A stretch of DNA of 44,894 nt from UMGS1601 sp900553335 (GCA_937920725.1 CALEUW010000006.1:1-44894), one strand, 5' to 3'; shown: positions 1-6,707, numbered from the stretch's first letter. The notes: generated by a model from the letters alone, not told the origin. Made by a program: numbers and translations.

Positions 1-51
1 TGTGACCCTCTGCTTGTAAGGCAGATGCTCTCCCAGCTGAGCTATGCTCCC
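1..51 (-). tRNA. tRNA-Val (UAC), cut by window edge
   Basis: Read on the minus strand the sequence starts GGGAGCATAGCTCAG and has a D arm, a 5-bp anticodon stem TCTGC/GCAGA and the loop CTTACAA, giving anticodon UAC (valine). The T arm and acceptor 3' half lie beyond position 1. A consensus promoter sits just upstream at 84-112. Confidence 0.9.
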
Positions 52-83
52 ACACAAAGCCGCTTTTCTCAAGTGACTTGTAT

Positions 84-112
84 ATTATACAGCAAGTAAA
101 AGGTTTTGTCAA
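84..112 (-). promoter_or_regulatory. Sigma-A promoter of the tRNA-Val unit
   Basis: On the minus strand: TTGACA (107-112), 17-nt spacer, TATAAT (84-89). Both hexamers are perfect consensus, and the start would fall about 25 nt before the tRNA. Confidence 0.8.
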
Positions 113-229
113 TACTTTTTTTGAATTTCTTAATTAATTTTTATTATCATTTTTCGGAGAGTAAAAATACCAATATGTTTAAGTATATGAAACCGCCGCT
201 ATGTTTTTACACATAAGCGACGTTAATGT

Positions 230-1207
230 TTATTTTTCTCGATCAATAACCAAATTGCAAAAGCACATAACAATTGCAAACAATATACCAGCAATCGGCC
301 ACACGATCCAAGAGATTTCCCAAGAATTCGTCAAAAAGCTCCATCCAAAAAATACAGCGGCTGCGGTCAACCAGTATATCGTTCCAACCGTTTCTTTTAT
401 GCGGCTTTTCTTTTTTTCCTGAGGAGCGAATTCGCCTTCTTGTAAAAGCTTCTGCATACTTTCCCAACGCACACCCGAAACGATGAAAAATACTGTGCCA
501 ACTCCGGCAAGAAACATTGTAGCGGTAAGCATTATTACTGTAAAAAATTCCCTTTCCGTGAATGCGCCTATTAATAGCGGGATAGGAGAAAGAACACAGA
601 TACATGCACCAATAACATTACACTTTGTATAAATGCTTTTGTAAGCTTTTTGTCTTTCTTTTACCATTCCTTTTACGCCATATTCTGTTTCAAACGTTTC
701 TTTATCTATAAAATCGAATGGTGCATTTCTGAAACCGCAGAATATGAATATGGCAACGGCAATCGCAACAATTATGAGCATCGTCGTTAAACCGATCCCG
801 CCTGCAGCATTTTCAGATAGATTATAAACAGGAATTTCCGACGCTGCACCTAAAATCAGAAGCGGGATTACTGCAATAATGCAAAGGAAAGTTCCTACGG
901 CAATTCGTATGGAAGCCGATTTTCTCCACTCCAGAAAATCATTTGCCTGTGAAAGTGTAATGCGCTTCACAGATGGATTGTCATTTTCATCTATAAATTC
1001 CACGTCTTCAATTTCGTCCTTGAGCAGATAATCGGTCGTTACTCTGAAAAGATTGCCAAGCATCAAAACTTTTTCGAGATCGGGTGTAGTCTGAGCGCCC
1101 TCCCATTTGGATACGGCTTGACGGGACACCCGCATTTTTTCAGCCAGTTCTTCCTGCGACCAACCGTTCTTTTTTCTTAGTCTGATTATCTTGTCCGCTA
1201 AAATCAT
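230..1207 (-). CDS. XRE-family regulator with a membrane domain
   Basis: 325 residues. Residues about 6-60 form a Cro/CI-type helix-turn-helix (LSQ-type signature seen as GWSQEELAEKMRVSRQAVSKW). From about residue 100 onward there are five or six hydrophobic helices, so the DNA-binding head is tethered to the membrane. This fused layout is common in Firmicutes, where such proteins often control nearby transporters or respond to the cell envelope, but no ligand can be read from the sequence. The ATG at 1207 has an AGGAAGT-type ribosome site. A dyad at 191-222 beyond the stop may end transcription. The gene stands alone, with a repeat element (1366-1535) upstream. Confidence 0.85.
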   Translation of the reverse strand: MILADKIIRLRKKNGWSQEELAEKMRVSRQAVSKWEGAQTTPDLEKVLMLGNLFRVTTDYLLKDEIEDVEFIDENDNPSVKRITLSQANDFLEWRKSASIRIAVGTFLCIIAVIPLLILGAASEIPVYNLSENAAGGIGLTTMLIIVAIAVAIFIFCGFRNAPFDFIDKETFETEYGVKGMVKERQKAYKSIYTKCNVIGACICVLSPIPLLIGAFTEREFFTVIMLTATMFLAGVGTVFFIVSGVRWESMQKLLQEGEFAPQEKKKSRIKETVGTIYWLTAAAVFFGWSFLTNSWEISWIVWPIAGILFAIVMCFCNLVIDREK

Positions 1208-1365
1208 AATTACTTCCTCCGATTGATGATGTCGGCAGCTGACTGCCCTCCGCTATACACAGAATAACTTTTTTTGCGGTTGCATACCACCAAACAGCGG
1301 CTTGAAATCTGTCAACCAAGAGTTGCATACCCCTATTTTCCTGCTTATTCAAACAAGTTATCGTT

Positions 1366-1535
1366 TAAATAAGGGGCATTGCCCCGTAATTCAACAAGCG
1401 GCATGGGCGTTAGCCCCTTAGGGTTTCAGTGGGGGATTAAAATCCCCCACTGAAAGACGTAGATGTCTTCCCGCCGCCTTAGAGGCGAGGGGGACATCTT
1501 GCCGTGGTTATAAGGCGGAATTTTCTTTGTTCAAA
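1366..1535. repeat. Three-hairpin intergenic element, copy A
   Basis: It contains a small GGGGC-att-GCCCC hairpin (1373-1385), then a perfect 15-bp stem TTTCAGTGGGGGATT / AATCCCCCACTGAAA (1424-1455), then a stem AGATGTC...GACATCT enclosing CGCC...GGCG around a CCTTAGAGG loop (about 1460-1499). The same three hairpins in the same order, with the shared words TTAGCCCCTTAGG and GCCGCCTTAGAGGCG, recur at 33824-33967. It fills the gap between the 5' end of the XRE gene and the 3' end of the ABC permease gene. Function is unknown; it could be a miniature mobile element or a structured RNA. Confidence 0.75.
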
Positions 1536-1556
1536 GGTTATTCGGAATTAACCGTT

Positions 1557-2456
1557 CTACCTTTTCCTGCTTCCCCTTAAAACATTAATCAGAACATAAG
1601 CTAAAACTAAAACTACAATCGCTCCGCCGACAATAAGATACATTGTTCCAATTTCAACCTTATCTCCGAAGAAGTACAGATTACAGTCGATAGAATTTTT
1701 AATGCCCTCAACAACCTCCGATGGAAACTGCTGTGCTTTCATTTCTTCAAATGCACCTCTGAGCGCATGGTTTCTTATCAGAGATGTTCCATATGTTCCC
1801 GGCAGTAACGAAACAACCTTCTGCAATCCGCTTCCGAACTGCGAAATCGGCATATAAGCTCCGCAGATAAATCCGTAACCTGCGCTCACTATTGTTCCCA
1901 CAGCAGACATCTGACCTTGCGTAGATAAGAAGAAATTTATTACCGAAGAAATAGCTGTACCAAACATTGAAAGCAAAAATACATCTAATAAAATTACTAA
2001 AACATCTCCGACAGAAAGATACCAGCCAACATTTGCAAGATAAATAAATGATGCTGCTGTTGCAATAAGACATACAATAATAGTTGTAATTAACGTAGAT
2101 ATGTAATATCCGAACGCCAACACAGACTTCTTAACAGGTGTCATCGTTAAATCGTTTCTGGCCCCCGTCATCTTATCCGAAACCATAAGCATATTAGAAC
2201 AAAATGCAACCGTTACACAGCATACGGCAAGAAGTGAAGAGAAAAGCTCTCCTCCGACACAGCCGTTTATTAGTTTTTCAGGAACGCTGAAACCCTCAGG
2301 CATACTTGCTGAAAAGCTGTCACGGTAAACATTTGCAAGAAATGTTGCGTACAAAACAAGCAATATAATAGGTGTTATTAATGATGTAAAAAACATTCCC
2401 TTATCTTTAAAAAACAGCTTGGTGTTACGTTTTACTAAAGCTGAAAGTGAATTCAT
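1557..2456 (-). CDS. ABC-2 type transporter permease
   Basis: 299 residues with six hydrophobic segments: one near residues 20-42, a large extracytoplasmic loop, four between about 95 and 215, and one near the C terminus (about 272-292). This matches the ABC-2 membrane fold used by DrrB-type and antibiotic or lipid exporters. It overlaps the upstream ATPase gene by 4 bp, so the two are translationally coupled and form one exporter with the 304-residue ATPase. The substrate cannot be told from sequence. Confidence 0.88.
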   Translation of the reverse strand: MNSLSALVKRNTKLFFKDKGMFFTSLITPIILLVLYATFLANVYRDSFSASMPEGFSVPEKLINGCVGGELFSSLLAVCCVTVAFCSNMLMVSDKMTGARNDLTMTPVKKSVLAFGYYISTLITTIIVCLIATAASFIYLANVGWYLSVGDVLVILLDVFLLSMFGTAISSVINFFLSTQGQMSAVGTIVSAGYGFICGAYMPISQFGSGLQKVVSLLPGTYGTSLIRNHALRGAFEEMKAQQFPSEVVEGIKNSIDCNLYFFGDKVEIGTMYLIVGGAIVVLVLAYVLINVLRGSRKR

Positions 2457-3367
2457 TTTTCAGCACCTCCCAAAAGCTTTTTGCCTGTCACAGCAAGAAA
2501 TACATCGTCCATTTTGCCCTTTGTAATTTCATAATCCTCAAAAATCTGCGGATATTTCACTATCAATTCAGTTGCCGCCGCCGTATTCGGCACAGCAACG
2601 CGGTACGCATCACGAATCTCCTCATACGGCATTCCAAGACTTTCAACCTCAGCTTTTTTTGCACCGTAAAGAGTGATAAAATCACCCGTGTATGCGTTTT
2701 TAAGCTGAAGCGGAGTTCCCTCAGCTGAAATCTTTCCGCTGTCAATTATCACTACATAATCAGCATCTGCCGCTTCCTCCATGTAATGCGTTGTAAGAAA
2801 AACTGTCATTTTTCTTTCATGCCGTAGCTTGTCGATAACATTCCATAACGTTTTTCTTGTCTGCGGATCGAGTCCGGTTGTAGGCTCATCTAAAATCAAG
2901 ATTTTCGGATTATGCATAAGCGCTCTTGCAACGTCTATGCGACGGCGCTGTCCGCCCGACAGCTTTTTTACTTCACGCTTCAGCAAATCTTTAAAATCAA
3001 GCATTTCACACAACTCGTTTAACCGTTCTTTAAACTTAGCTCCGCAAATCCCGTAAAGTGCCGCTCTGCTTTTAAGATTGTCATAAACAGAAAGCGATTT
3101 ATCCAAAACCGAATTTTGAAAAACAACTCCCAAATCGTTTTTTATTTTAGTAAGCGATGAGTCTATGTTCTCTCCGTTTATAAAAACGCTTCCGCTGTTT
3201 CTTTGAAGCTGCCCGCAGATTATTGAAATCGTCGTACTTTTTCCTGCGCCGTTTATTCCCAAAAATGCAAACAACTCCCCTTCTTTTACATTAAAGCTCA
3301 GATTATCCACAGCTTTAATATCTCCGAAGCTTTTGCAAAGCCCCTCTATTTTTATTACATTTTCCAT
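2453..3367 (-). CDS. ABC transporter ATP-binding protein (DrrA-like)
   Basis: 304 residues. Walker A is GINGAGKST (about 37-45), the signature is LSGGQRRR, Walker B is ILILDEPTTGLDP, and the H-loop is TTHYMEEA. After about residue 220 comes the C-terminal extension typical of exporter ATPases that power ABC-2 permeases for drugs, antibiotics or lipids. It lies 1 bp after the TetR gene and overlaps the permease gene, so regulator, ATPase and permease make a three-gene operon. Confidence 0.9.
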   Translation of the reverse strand: MENVIKIEGLCKSFGDIKAVDNLSFNVKEGELFAFLGINGAGKSTTISIICGQLQRNSGSVFINGENIDSSLTKIKNDLGVVFQNSVLDKSLSVYDNLKSRAALYGICGAKFKERLNELCEMLDFKDLLKREVKKLSGGQRRRIDVARALMHNPKILILDEPTTGLDPQTRKTLWNVIDKLRHERKMTVFLTTHYMEEAADADYVVIIDSGKISAEGTPLQLKNAYTGDFITLYGAKKAEVESLGMPYEEIRDAYRVAVPNTAAATELIVKYPQIFEDYEITKGKMDDVFLAVTGKKLLGGAEK

Positions 3368-3368
3368 A

Positions 3369-3935
3369 TTATCGCTCCTTTGTAAATCTCGCTTTCAGTC
3401 CCTCAAACTGATCTGTAAGCATTCGACTTATAGTATCATTATCAAGCTCTAAAAATGAAGTTGCAAGAATTGTTGCTATTCCATGAACAAACACCCACAT
3501 TTCAAGATGAAAAAGCATTGCCTCATCACGGCTAAAACCCGTTCTTTCCATAACCATCGAAGCAGCATTATCGAAATCCTGATTGACCGGATTTTCAAAC
3601 ACTTCAGCTCTTCGGTCACGCATGAACAAAAGCTTATAAAGCTCCCGCTCCTCTTTTGCAAATTTTATGTATCCCATACCGCTCGCTTTATAAGCCTGAT
3701 ATTCTCCGCTTTTGATAACGCTTTCCTGATAATCTCTGAAAACCTTAGCCGCATACTTTAAAACCTCGTACCGAAGCTCTTCCATAGACTTAAAGTTTGA
3801 AAAAATCGGCTGTGTTGAACAGTTGAGCTTTTTGACTATCCGCCTTGCGTTTAACCCCTCTGAACCATTCTCACGAACAATCTGAACAGCGGCTTTGATT
3901 ATATCCTCTTTTGAAACCTTTGCCTTCGGCGGCAC
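3369..3935 (-). CDS. TetR/AcrR-family regulator of the ABC exporter
   Basis: 188 residues from the chosen GTG at 3935, which lies 5 nt after an AGGTGA ribosome site and gives an MPPKAKVSKED start typical of the family; a GTG three codons upstream (3944) overlaps that site. Residues about 8-55 form the TetR helix-turn-helix; the rest is an all-helical ligand and dimer domain. It is the first gene of the exporter operon, and a palindrome covers its promoter, so self-repression relieved by the exported compound is likely. That last point is inference. Confidence 0.85.
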   Translation of the reverse strand: MPPKAKVSKEDIIKAAVQIVRENGSEGLNARRIVKKLNCSTQPIFSNFKSMEELRYEVLKYAAKVFRDYQESVIKSGEYQAYKASGMGYIKFAKEERELYKLLFMRDRRAEVFENPVNQDFDNAASMVMERTGFSRDEAMLFHLEMWVFVHGIATILATSFLELDNDTISRMLTDQFEGLKARFTKER

Positions 3936-3967
3936 AATTCTCACCTCTTTTAAATAACATCAGTTAT

Positions 3968-4008
3968 ATAACACTTGTTATTATATATCGTATCACAAGT
4001 TTTGTCAA
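3968..4008 (-). promoter_or_regulatory. Promoter and TetR operator of the exporter operon
   Basis: Minus-strand TTGACA (4003-4008), 17-nt spacer, TATAAT (3980-3985). The dyad ATAACA-CT-TGTTAT (3968-3981) overlaps the -10 box and start site, the usual place for a TetR operator. Confidence 0.75.
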
Positions 4009-4020
4009 TTATTTTTGTGC

Positions 4021-4041
4021 GATTCAACTTTTAGTTGAATC
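4021..4041. promoter_or_regulatory. 9-bp inverted repeat between divergent promoters
   Basis: GATTCAACT-ttt-AGTTGAATC is a perfect dyad lying between the exporter promoter and the promoter of the repeat-bearing XRE gene. No T run follows on either strand, so an operator is more likely than a terminator. Confidence 0.45.
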
Positions 4042-4069
4042 AAGTTTCCCTTTTTCCACAAATAAGTTA

Positions 4070-4098
4070 TTGTAAAAATCAGTAGCGTTTGATATACT
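4070..4098 (+). promoter_or_regulatory. Promoter of the repeat-bearing XRE gene
   Basis: TTGTAA (4070-4075), 17-nt spacer, TATACT (4093-4098), followed by a GGGGG ribosome site and the ATG at 4134. Confidence 0.6.
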
Positions 4099-4133
4099 TT
4101 AATCAAGATAAAACTTACAAGGGGGAAACAAAA

Positions 4134-4955
4134 ATGAGCGATTACGCACAAATTCTTGCCGACAATCTAGTAAGACTCCGCCGTGAACAAGGGCTTACTC
4201 AAAGCGCTTTAGCCCAAAAGCTTTGCGTTTCATTTCAAGCGATAAGCAAATGGGAAAATAAGCTTTCAAGCCCCGATATTCTGCTATTACCGGAGCTTGC
4301 CAAGATATTCGGAGTTAGCGTCGATGAACTTTTCGGAACGAAAAAAGTACTTAATATTAAAGGTGCACACTCCGATCTTTTTGCAAAAAGAAATTCAGTA
4401 TCTCTCCCTTGGGAAAATGACGATACAATACACGCCGTTGTTTTTAAAGGACATACGCTTATAGAGGATTTTGAGTCCGCTAAAGAATTCACATTTGAAC
4501 TTTCAGGAGAAGCTCTTAATGTAGACTGCCGCTGCAATATCACCTGTGATAACATATCAGGTAACGCCAACGCAGGAGGTTCCATAACATGTGACAATGT
4601 AGGTAAAAATGCTTGTGCAGGAGGAGCGTTAAACTGCGACGACATCAGTGGGAATGCTTCTGCAGGAGGAGCGTTAAGCTGTGACGACATCAGTGGGAAT
4701 GCTTCCTCAGGAGGACCGATGACCTGCTGCGATGTCAAAGGGAATGCGTCAGCTGGGGGAAGTATTACCTGCTGCGATTTATCCGGCGACGCTTCTGCCG
4801 GCCATGACATATATGCTGAAAATATAGGCACAGTAAAAAATTGCGAGGGAAATATAGAAGCAGTTACCATAAACGGAGATGCAAGCTGCGGCGGAGATAT
4901 AGTATACAAGACTAAAGTCCAAAAGCAAGATAACTCGGACCTTCGCAATTCGTAA
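4134..4955 (+). CDS. XRE-family regulator with eight cysteine-bearing 15-residue repeats
   Basis: 273 residues from the ATG at 4134, which follows AAGGGGGAAACA; an upstream in-frame ATG at 4089 overlaps the -10 box and is unlikely. Residues about 8-62 are a Cro/CI helix-turn-helix. Residues about 136-255 are eight tandem 15-residue units with the pattern hydrophobic-x-C-[DC]-[DN]-I-x-G-N-A-x-A-G-G-x. Such short regular units suggest a beta-solenoid like polymer-forming bactofilin or DUF4097-type domains. Cys at unit position 3 recurs in the first six units and is doubled in two, so the cysteines should stack along one face. Metal binding or redox sensing is plausible but inferred. At DNA level two neighbouring 45-bp units are almost identical, which points to recent duplication. 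Confidence 0.8.
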   Translation: MSDYAQILADNLVRLRREQGLTQSALAQKLCVSFQAISKWENKLSSPDILLLPELAKIFGVSVDELFGTKKVLNIKGAHSDLFAKRNSVSLPWENDDTIHAVVFKGHTLIEDFESAKEFTFELSGEALNVDCRCNITCDNISGNANAGGSITCDNVGKNACAGGALNCDDISGNASAGGALSCDDISGNASSGGPMTCCDVKGNASAGGSITCCDLSGDASAGHDIYAENIGTVKNCEGNIEAVTINGDASCGGDIVYKTKVQKQDNSDLRNS

Positions 4956-4980
4956 TGCGTAATTCTTAATTAATTTCCGA

Positions 4981-5008
4981 TTGACAAATATTTCAGGTAT
5001 GTTATAAT
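4981..5008 (+). promoter_or_regulatory. Promoter of the orphan antitoxin-like RNA
   Basis: TTGACA (4981-4986), 16-nt spacer and an extended -10, TGtTATAAT (TATAAT at 5003-5008). The spacing and the extended -10 match the antitoxin promoter at 6154-6181. Confidence 0.75.
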
Positions 5009-5078
5009 AACCGCCTACCGTTAATGCAGACACCCTTGCGCCTTTCATAGCACAAGGGTGATTTTTTGTCAAATTATG
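5009..5078 (+). ncRNA. Orphan deletion copy of the toxin-antitoxin locus; about 53-nt RNA predicted
   Basis: This 70-bp stretch equals 6411-6480 except for one base (5044). The plus-strand promoter at 4981-5008 should start near 5015 and stop at a hairpin CACCCTTG...CAAGGGTG followed by six T (to about 5067). The RNA would be exactly complementary to the first part of the toxin mRNA leader at the intact locus. The minus strand keeps the toxin promoter, with -35 TTGACA (5067-5072) and a weaker -10, TATGAA instead of TATGAT. No toxin reading frame remains. Reading it as an RNA gene is inference from promoter and terminator. Confidence 0.55.
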
Positions 5079-5129
5079 CCGGTTTATGTCGGCGTTCTAA
5101 TTGCAAATTACGAATTACTTAAAATCTCT

Positions 5130-5384
5130 CTATAATACATCTTCGAGCAATAATGCTGCCACTATTTTTGCTCCCAGCTTCATTCCTTCTTCCGTATAAA
5201 CGTCGCTCATAGCCCCCATAAGTACGCCCAACAATTCATCCATTCGGTCGGCTTTTTCTTTGGAAAGCTCTTTGCACATAAAATTGTGAAACTCCTTGTC
5301 AGCCTTAATATATTTCGTATTTCTGCATATCTCTTTGTCAATCTCACTTGCGAATTTATTGTTTAAAATAGCTGTCATATTCAT
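5130..5384 (-). CDS. Small helical protein, DUF6809-like
   Basis: 84 residues, predicted all-helical, rich in Lys and Glu, ending in the hydrophobic stretch EGMKLGAKIVAALLLEDVL. The tail EGMKLGAKI is what I associate with small clostridial DUF6809-type proteins, but that family call is uncertain and no function is known. A GGAGGTGG ribosome site precedes the ATG at 5384, and a perfect promoter lies at 5420-5448. It is divergent from a small XRE gene that may control it. Confidence 0.7.
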   Translation of the reverse strand: MNMTAILNNKFASEIDKEICRNTKYIKADKEFHNFMCKELSKEKADRMDELLGVLMGAMSDVYTEEGMKLGAKIVAALLLEDVL

Positions 5385-5419
5385 TATACCACCTCCTCAT
5401 ATTATATGAATGTATTATA

Positions 5420-5448
5420 ATTATACGAAATCTTATCGAATTTGTCAA
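5420..5448 (-). promoter_or_regulatory. Promoter of the small helical protein gene
   Basis: Minus-strand TTGACA (5443-5448), 17-nt spacer, TATAAT (5420-5425); both hexamers are consensus. Confidence 0.8.
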
Positions 5449-5455
5449 GCAAAAA

Positions 5456-5487
5456 TATCATTTTGATAACAAAATATCTTTTTGATT
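5456..5487. promoter_or_regulatory. Paired operator-like sites between divergent genes
   Basis: TATCA-ttt-TGATA (5456-5468) is a dyad, and a weaker copy TATCTTTTTGATT follows at 5475-5487, 19 bp on. They lie between the promoter of the minus-strand small gene and the XRE start, so they are candidate binding sites for that regulator. Confidence 0.5.
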
Positions 5488-5518
5488 ATGGTATTATCTT
5501 AATATGAGGTGATTAACT

Positions 5519-5845
5519 ATGGCAAAAGAATTGCTTTTTTTCGCAGATAGAATTAAATTACTACGTGAAAGTGCCGGATTAACCCAAGCGGAACTTGCAA
5601 AACGTTTGGGCTTGTCACGTTCCAGCGTAAACTCATGGGAAATGGGATTGACTATTCCGTCCACACAATACATCGTAGAACTTGCAAAGAAATTTGATGT
5701 GTCTTCAGATTATCTTTTAGGCATAGAAGAAACTTCTAACATTCCTACAAAAGGGCTTACACAAAAACAGATATCAGCATTGCTTGCTGTAATTCAATGT
5801 TTTAGAAATGAAAATGATAACGCAGAACAAATAGAAAAGGAATGA
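5519..5845 (+). CDS. Small XRE-family regulator
   Basis: 108 residues. Residues about 10-65 form a Cro/CI helix-turn-helix (LTQAELAKRLGLSRSSVNSW); the short C-terminal tail is charged and probably helical. The ATG at 5519 follows a GAGGTGATT ribosome site. It is divergent from the DUF6809-like gene with paired operator-like repeats between. Stand-alone regulators of this size are common beside plasmid, phage and toxin loci, but no target can be named from sequence. Confidence 0.85.
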   Translation: MAKELLFFADRIKLLRESAGLTQAELAKRLGLSRSSVNSWEMGLTIPSTQYIVELAKKFDVSSDYLLGIEETSNIPTKGLTQKQISALLAVIQCFRNENDNAEQIEKE

Positions 5846-6150
5846 AAACATATTTCTGACCGTATTTTAGAGGGAAAACCATAAGAACGAATTTTTTCAA
5901 AACTCTGGGGGAGTCCCTCTGCTTTTGATGGGTTTTATTATCCTTCCCCTCTTCTTAGGTTTGCCCTTTGCAAGAGAAATTGAAACAATTGACAATGTGC
6001 GAAACACGCTCAGATATATTACAATTAAATGTATTTATACTACAAAGGACAAGCAAATACCAGCTTGTCCTTTTTAATAATGTTTTTTTAGTTTACATGT
6101 AGCAATTGTATCTTATAATTATTAATCCTAATTCCTAATTTTCTAGCTTT
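5846..6150. other. Intergenic stretch with one terminator
   Basis: No convincing gene. A 49-codon frame (5928-6077) with a hydrophobic start has no ribosome site and runs into the terminator at 6044-6076, so it is not called. AT-rich short repeats of the TAATTCCTAATT kind occur near 6121-6140, similar to those beside the orphan RNA at 4945-4975. Confidence 0.5.
6044..6076 (+). terminator. Rho-independent terminator
   Basis: AAAGGACAAGC...GCTTGTCCTTTTT is an 11-bp stem with a T run. A near-identical hairpin is found at 6564-6597 on the other side of the toxin-antitoxin locus. Confidence 0.75.
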
Positions 6151-6153
6151 TAG

Positions 6154-6181
6154 TTGACAAATAATTATAATGTGTTATAAT
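6154..6181 (+). promoter_or_regulatory. Antitoxin RNA promoter
   Basis: TTGACA (6154-6159), 16-nt spacer, TATAAT (6176-6181) with the extended -10 TG at 6173-6174. It faces the toxin promoter, as expected for convergent type I toxin-antitoxin pairs. Confidence 0.8.
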
Positions 6182-6187
6182 GTAAAT

Positions 6188-6280
6188 GAAAAGGGAGTCT
6201 GCGATAAGCGGTTTCTCCCTGTTAGTGGTTAGAAATAACCGTCAACTGGGGAAAGTTCAGGCGGTTATTTCTTTTGTTTT
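6188..6280 (+). ncRNA. Antisense RNA antitoxin of a type I toxin-antitoxin locus
   Basis: A transcript from the strong promoter at 6154-6181 would run about 90 nt and end at the hairpin GAAATAACCG...CGGTTATTTC (6232-6271) followed by TTTTGTTTT. It has a first hairpin, GGGAG...CTCCC (6193-6219). It lies antisense to the 3' part of the toxin mRNA, which comes from the opposite strand, in the arrangement of txpA/RatA and bsrG/SR4. No reading frame with a ribosome site is present. It also carries GCGGTTTCTCCC, the same word found in the toxin leader, so it may compete for pairing inside the toxin mRNA. The RNA ends are inferred. Confidence 0.7.
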
Positions 6281-6296
6281 ATAAAAAGAAAAATCT

Positions 6297-6386
6297 CTAT
6301 TTGTTATTATAATAAATAAAACAACATAGAGTGATAACATTAATAATTACTGATATGAATGAAAATAATTCATTATATGTAACCAT
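6297..6386 (-). CDS. Type I toxin, 29-residue holin-like membrane peptide
   Basis: The peptide begins MVTYNELFSFISVI, has a single hydrophobic span (about residues 8-25) and ends in YYNNK. This is the layout of small holin-like (TxpA/BsrG-type) toxins: short N-terminal polar start with Tyr/Glu, one membrane helix, polar tail. The ATG at 6386 follows a strong GGGAGGTGA ribosome site that can be hidden in the hairpin CTCCC-GUAA-GGGAG (6396-6409). A consensus promoter lies at 6446-6474. Its mRNA probably ends near 6190 at GGGAG...CTCCC plus TTTT. Cysteines at positions 21 and 22 are unusual. Such peptides insert in the membrane and stop growth when overmade; that is family knowledge. Confidence 0.75.
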   Translation of the reverse strand: MVTYNELFSFISVIINVITLCCFIYYNNK

Positions 6387-6445
6387 AGTTATCACCTCCC
6401 TTACGGGAGAAACCGCCTACCGTTAATGCAGACACCCTTGCGCCT

Positions 6446-6474
6446 ATCATAGCACAAGGGTGATTTTTTGTCAA
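6446..6474 (-). promoter_or_regulatory. Toxin promoter overlapping a plus-strand terminator hairpin
   Basis: On the minus strand: TTGACA (6469-6474), 17-nt spacer, TATGAT (6446-6451). The spacer and -10 are embedded in the hairpin CACCCTTGCGC...GCACAAGGGTG followed by T6 on the plus strand, so the same DNA is promoter one way and terminator the other. Confidence 0.75.
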
Positions 6475-6563
6475 ATTATGTCGAATCAGTTGTTGATTTA
6501 ATTGCGTATACAAATTATTCTTGCCTTTGGCTCTTGGATTCTAACATCTAACCTCTAACTTCT

Positions 6564-6597
6564 AAAAGGACAAGCAAATAACGGCTTGTCTTTTTTA
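6564..6597 (+). terminator. Rho-independent terminator upstream of metG
   Basis: AAGGACAAGC...GCTTGTCTTTTTT: strong stem and T run, nearly the same sequence as 6044-6076. It ends transcripts entering from the toxin-antitoxin region. Confidence 0.7.
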
Positions 6598-6634
6598 TTC
6601 AGATGACAAAGCTGTACAATGCGAAATTTAAGTC

Positions 6635-6663
6635 TTGAATATTTTTACAATTAGTGATATACT
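6635..6663 (+). promoter_or_regulatory. metG promoter
   Basis: TTGAAT (6635-6640), 17-nt spacer, TATACT (6658-6663), 45 nt before the metG start. No T-box or S-box leader is visible in this short distance. Confidence 0.65.
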
Positions 6664-6707
6664 ATATTTAATCGTGCATTGCACAGAAAAATCGAGGAGG
6701 AAAAGAC

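Noticed and set aside
4235..4948. 237-codon minus-strand frame with Pro/Ala repeats
   Set aside because: It is the reverse of the 15-residue repeat region of the XRE gene; the repeat keeps it open by chance.
5928..6077. 49-codon plus-strand frame starting MGFIILPLFLGLPF
   Set aside because: No ribosome site, and its last codons form the stem of the terminator at 6044-6076. It might be a relic, but nothing supports it.
6044..6597. GGACAAGC hairpins on both sides of the toxin-antitoxin locus as ends of a mobile element
   Set aside because: Both are good plus-strand terminators in the same orientation, and no target-site duplication was seen, so two terminators is the simpler reading.
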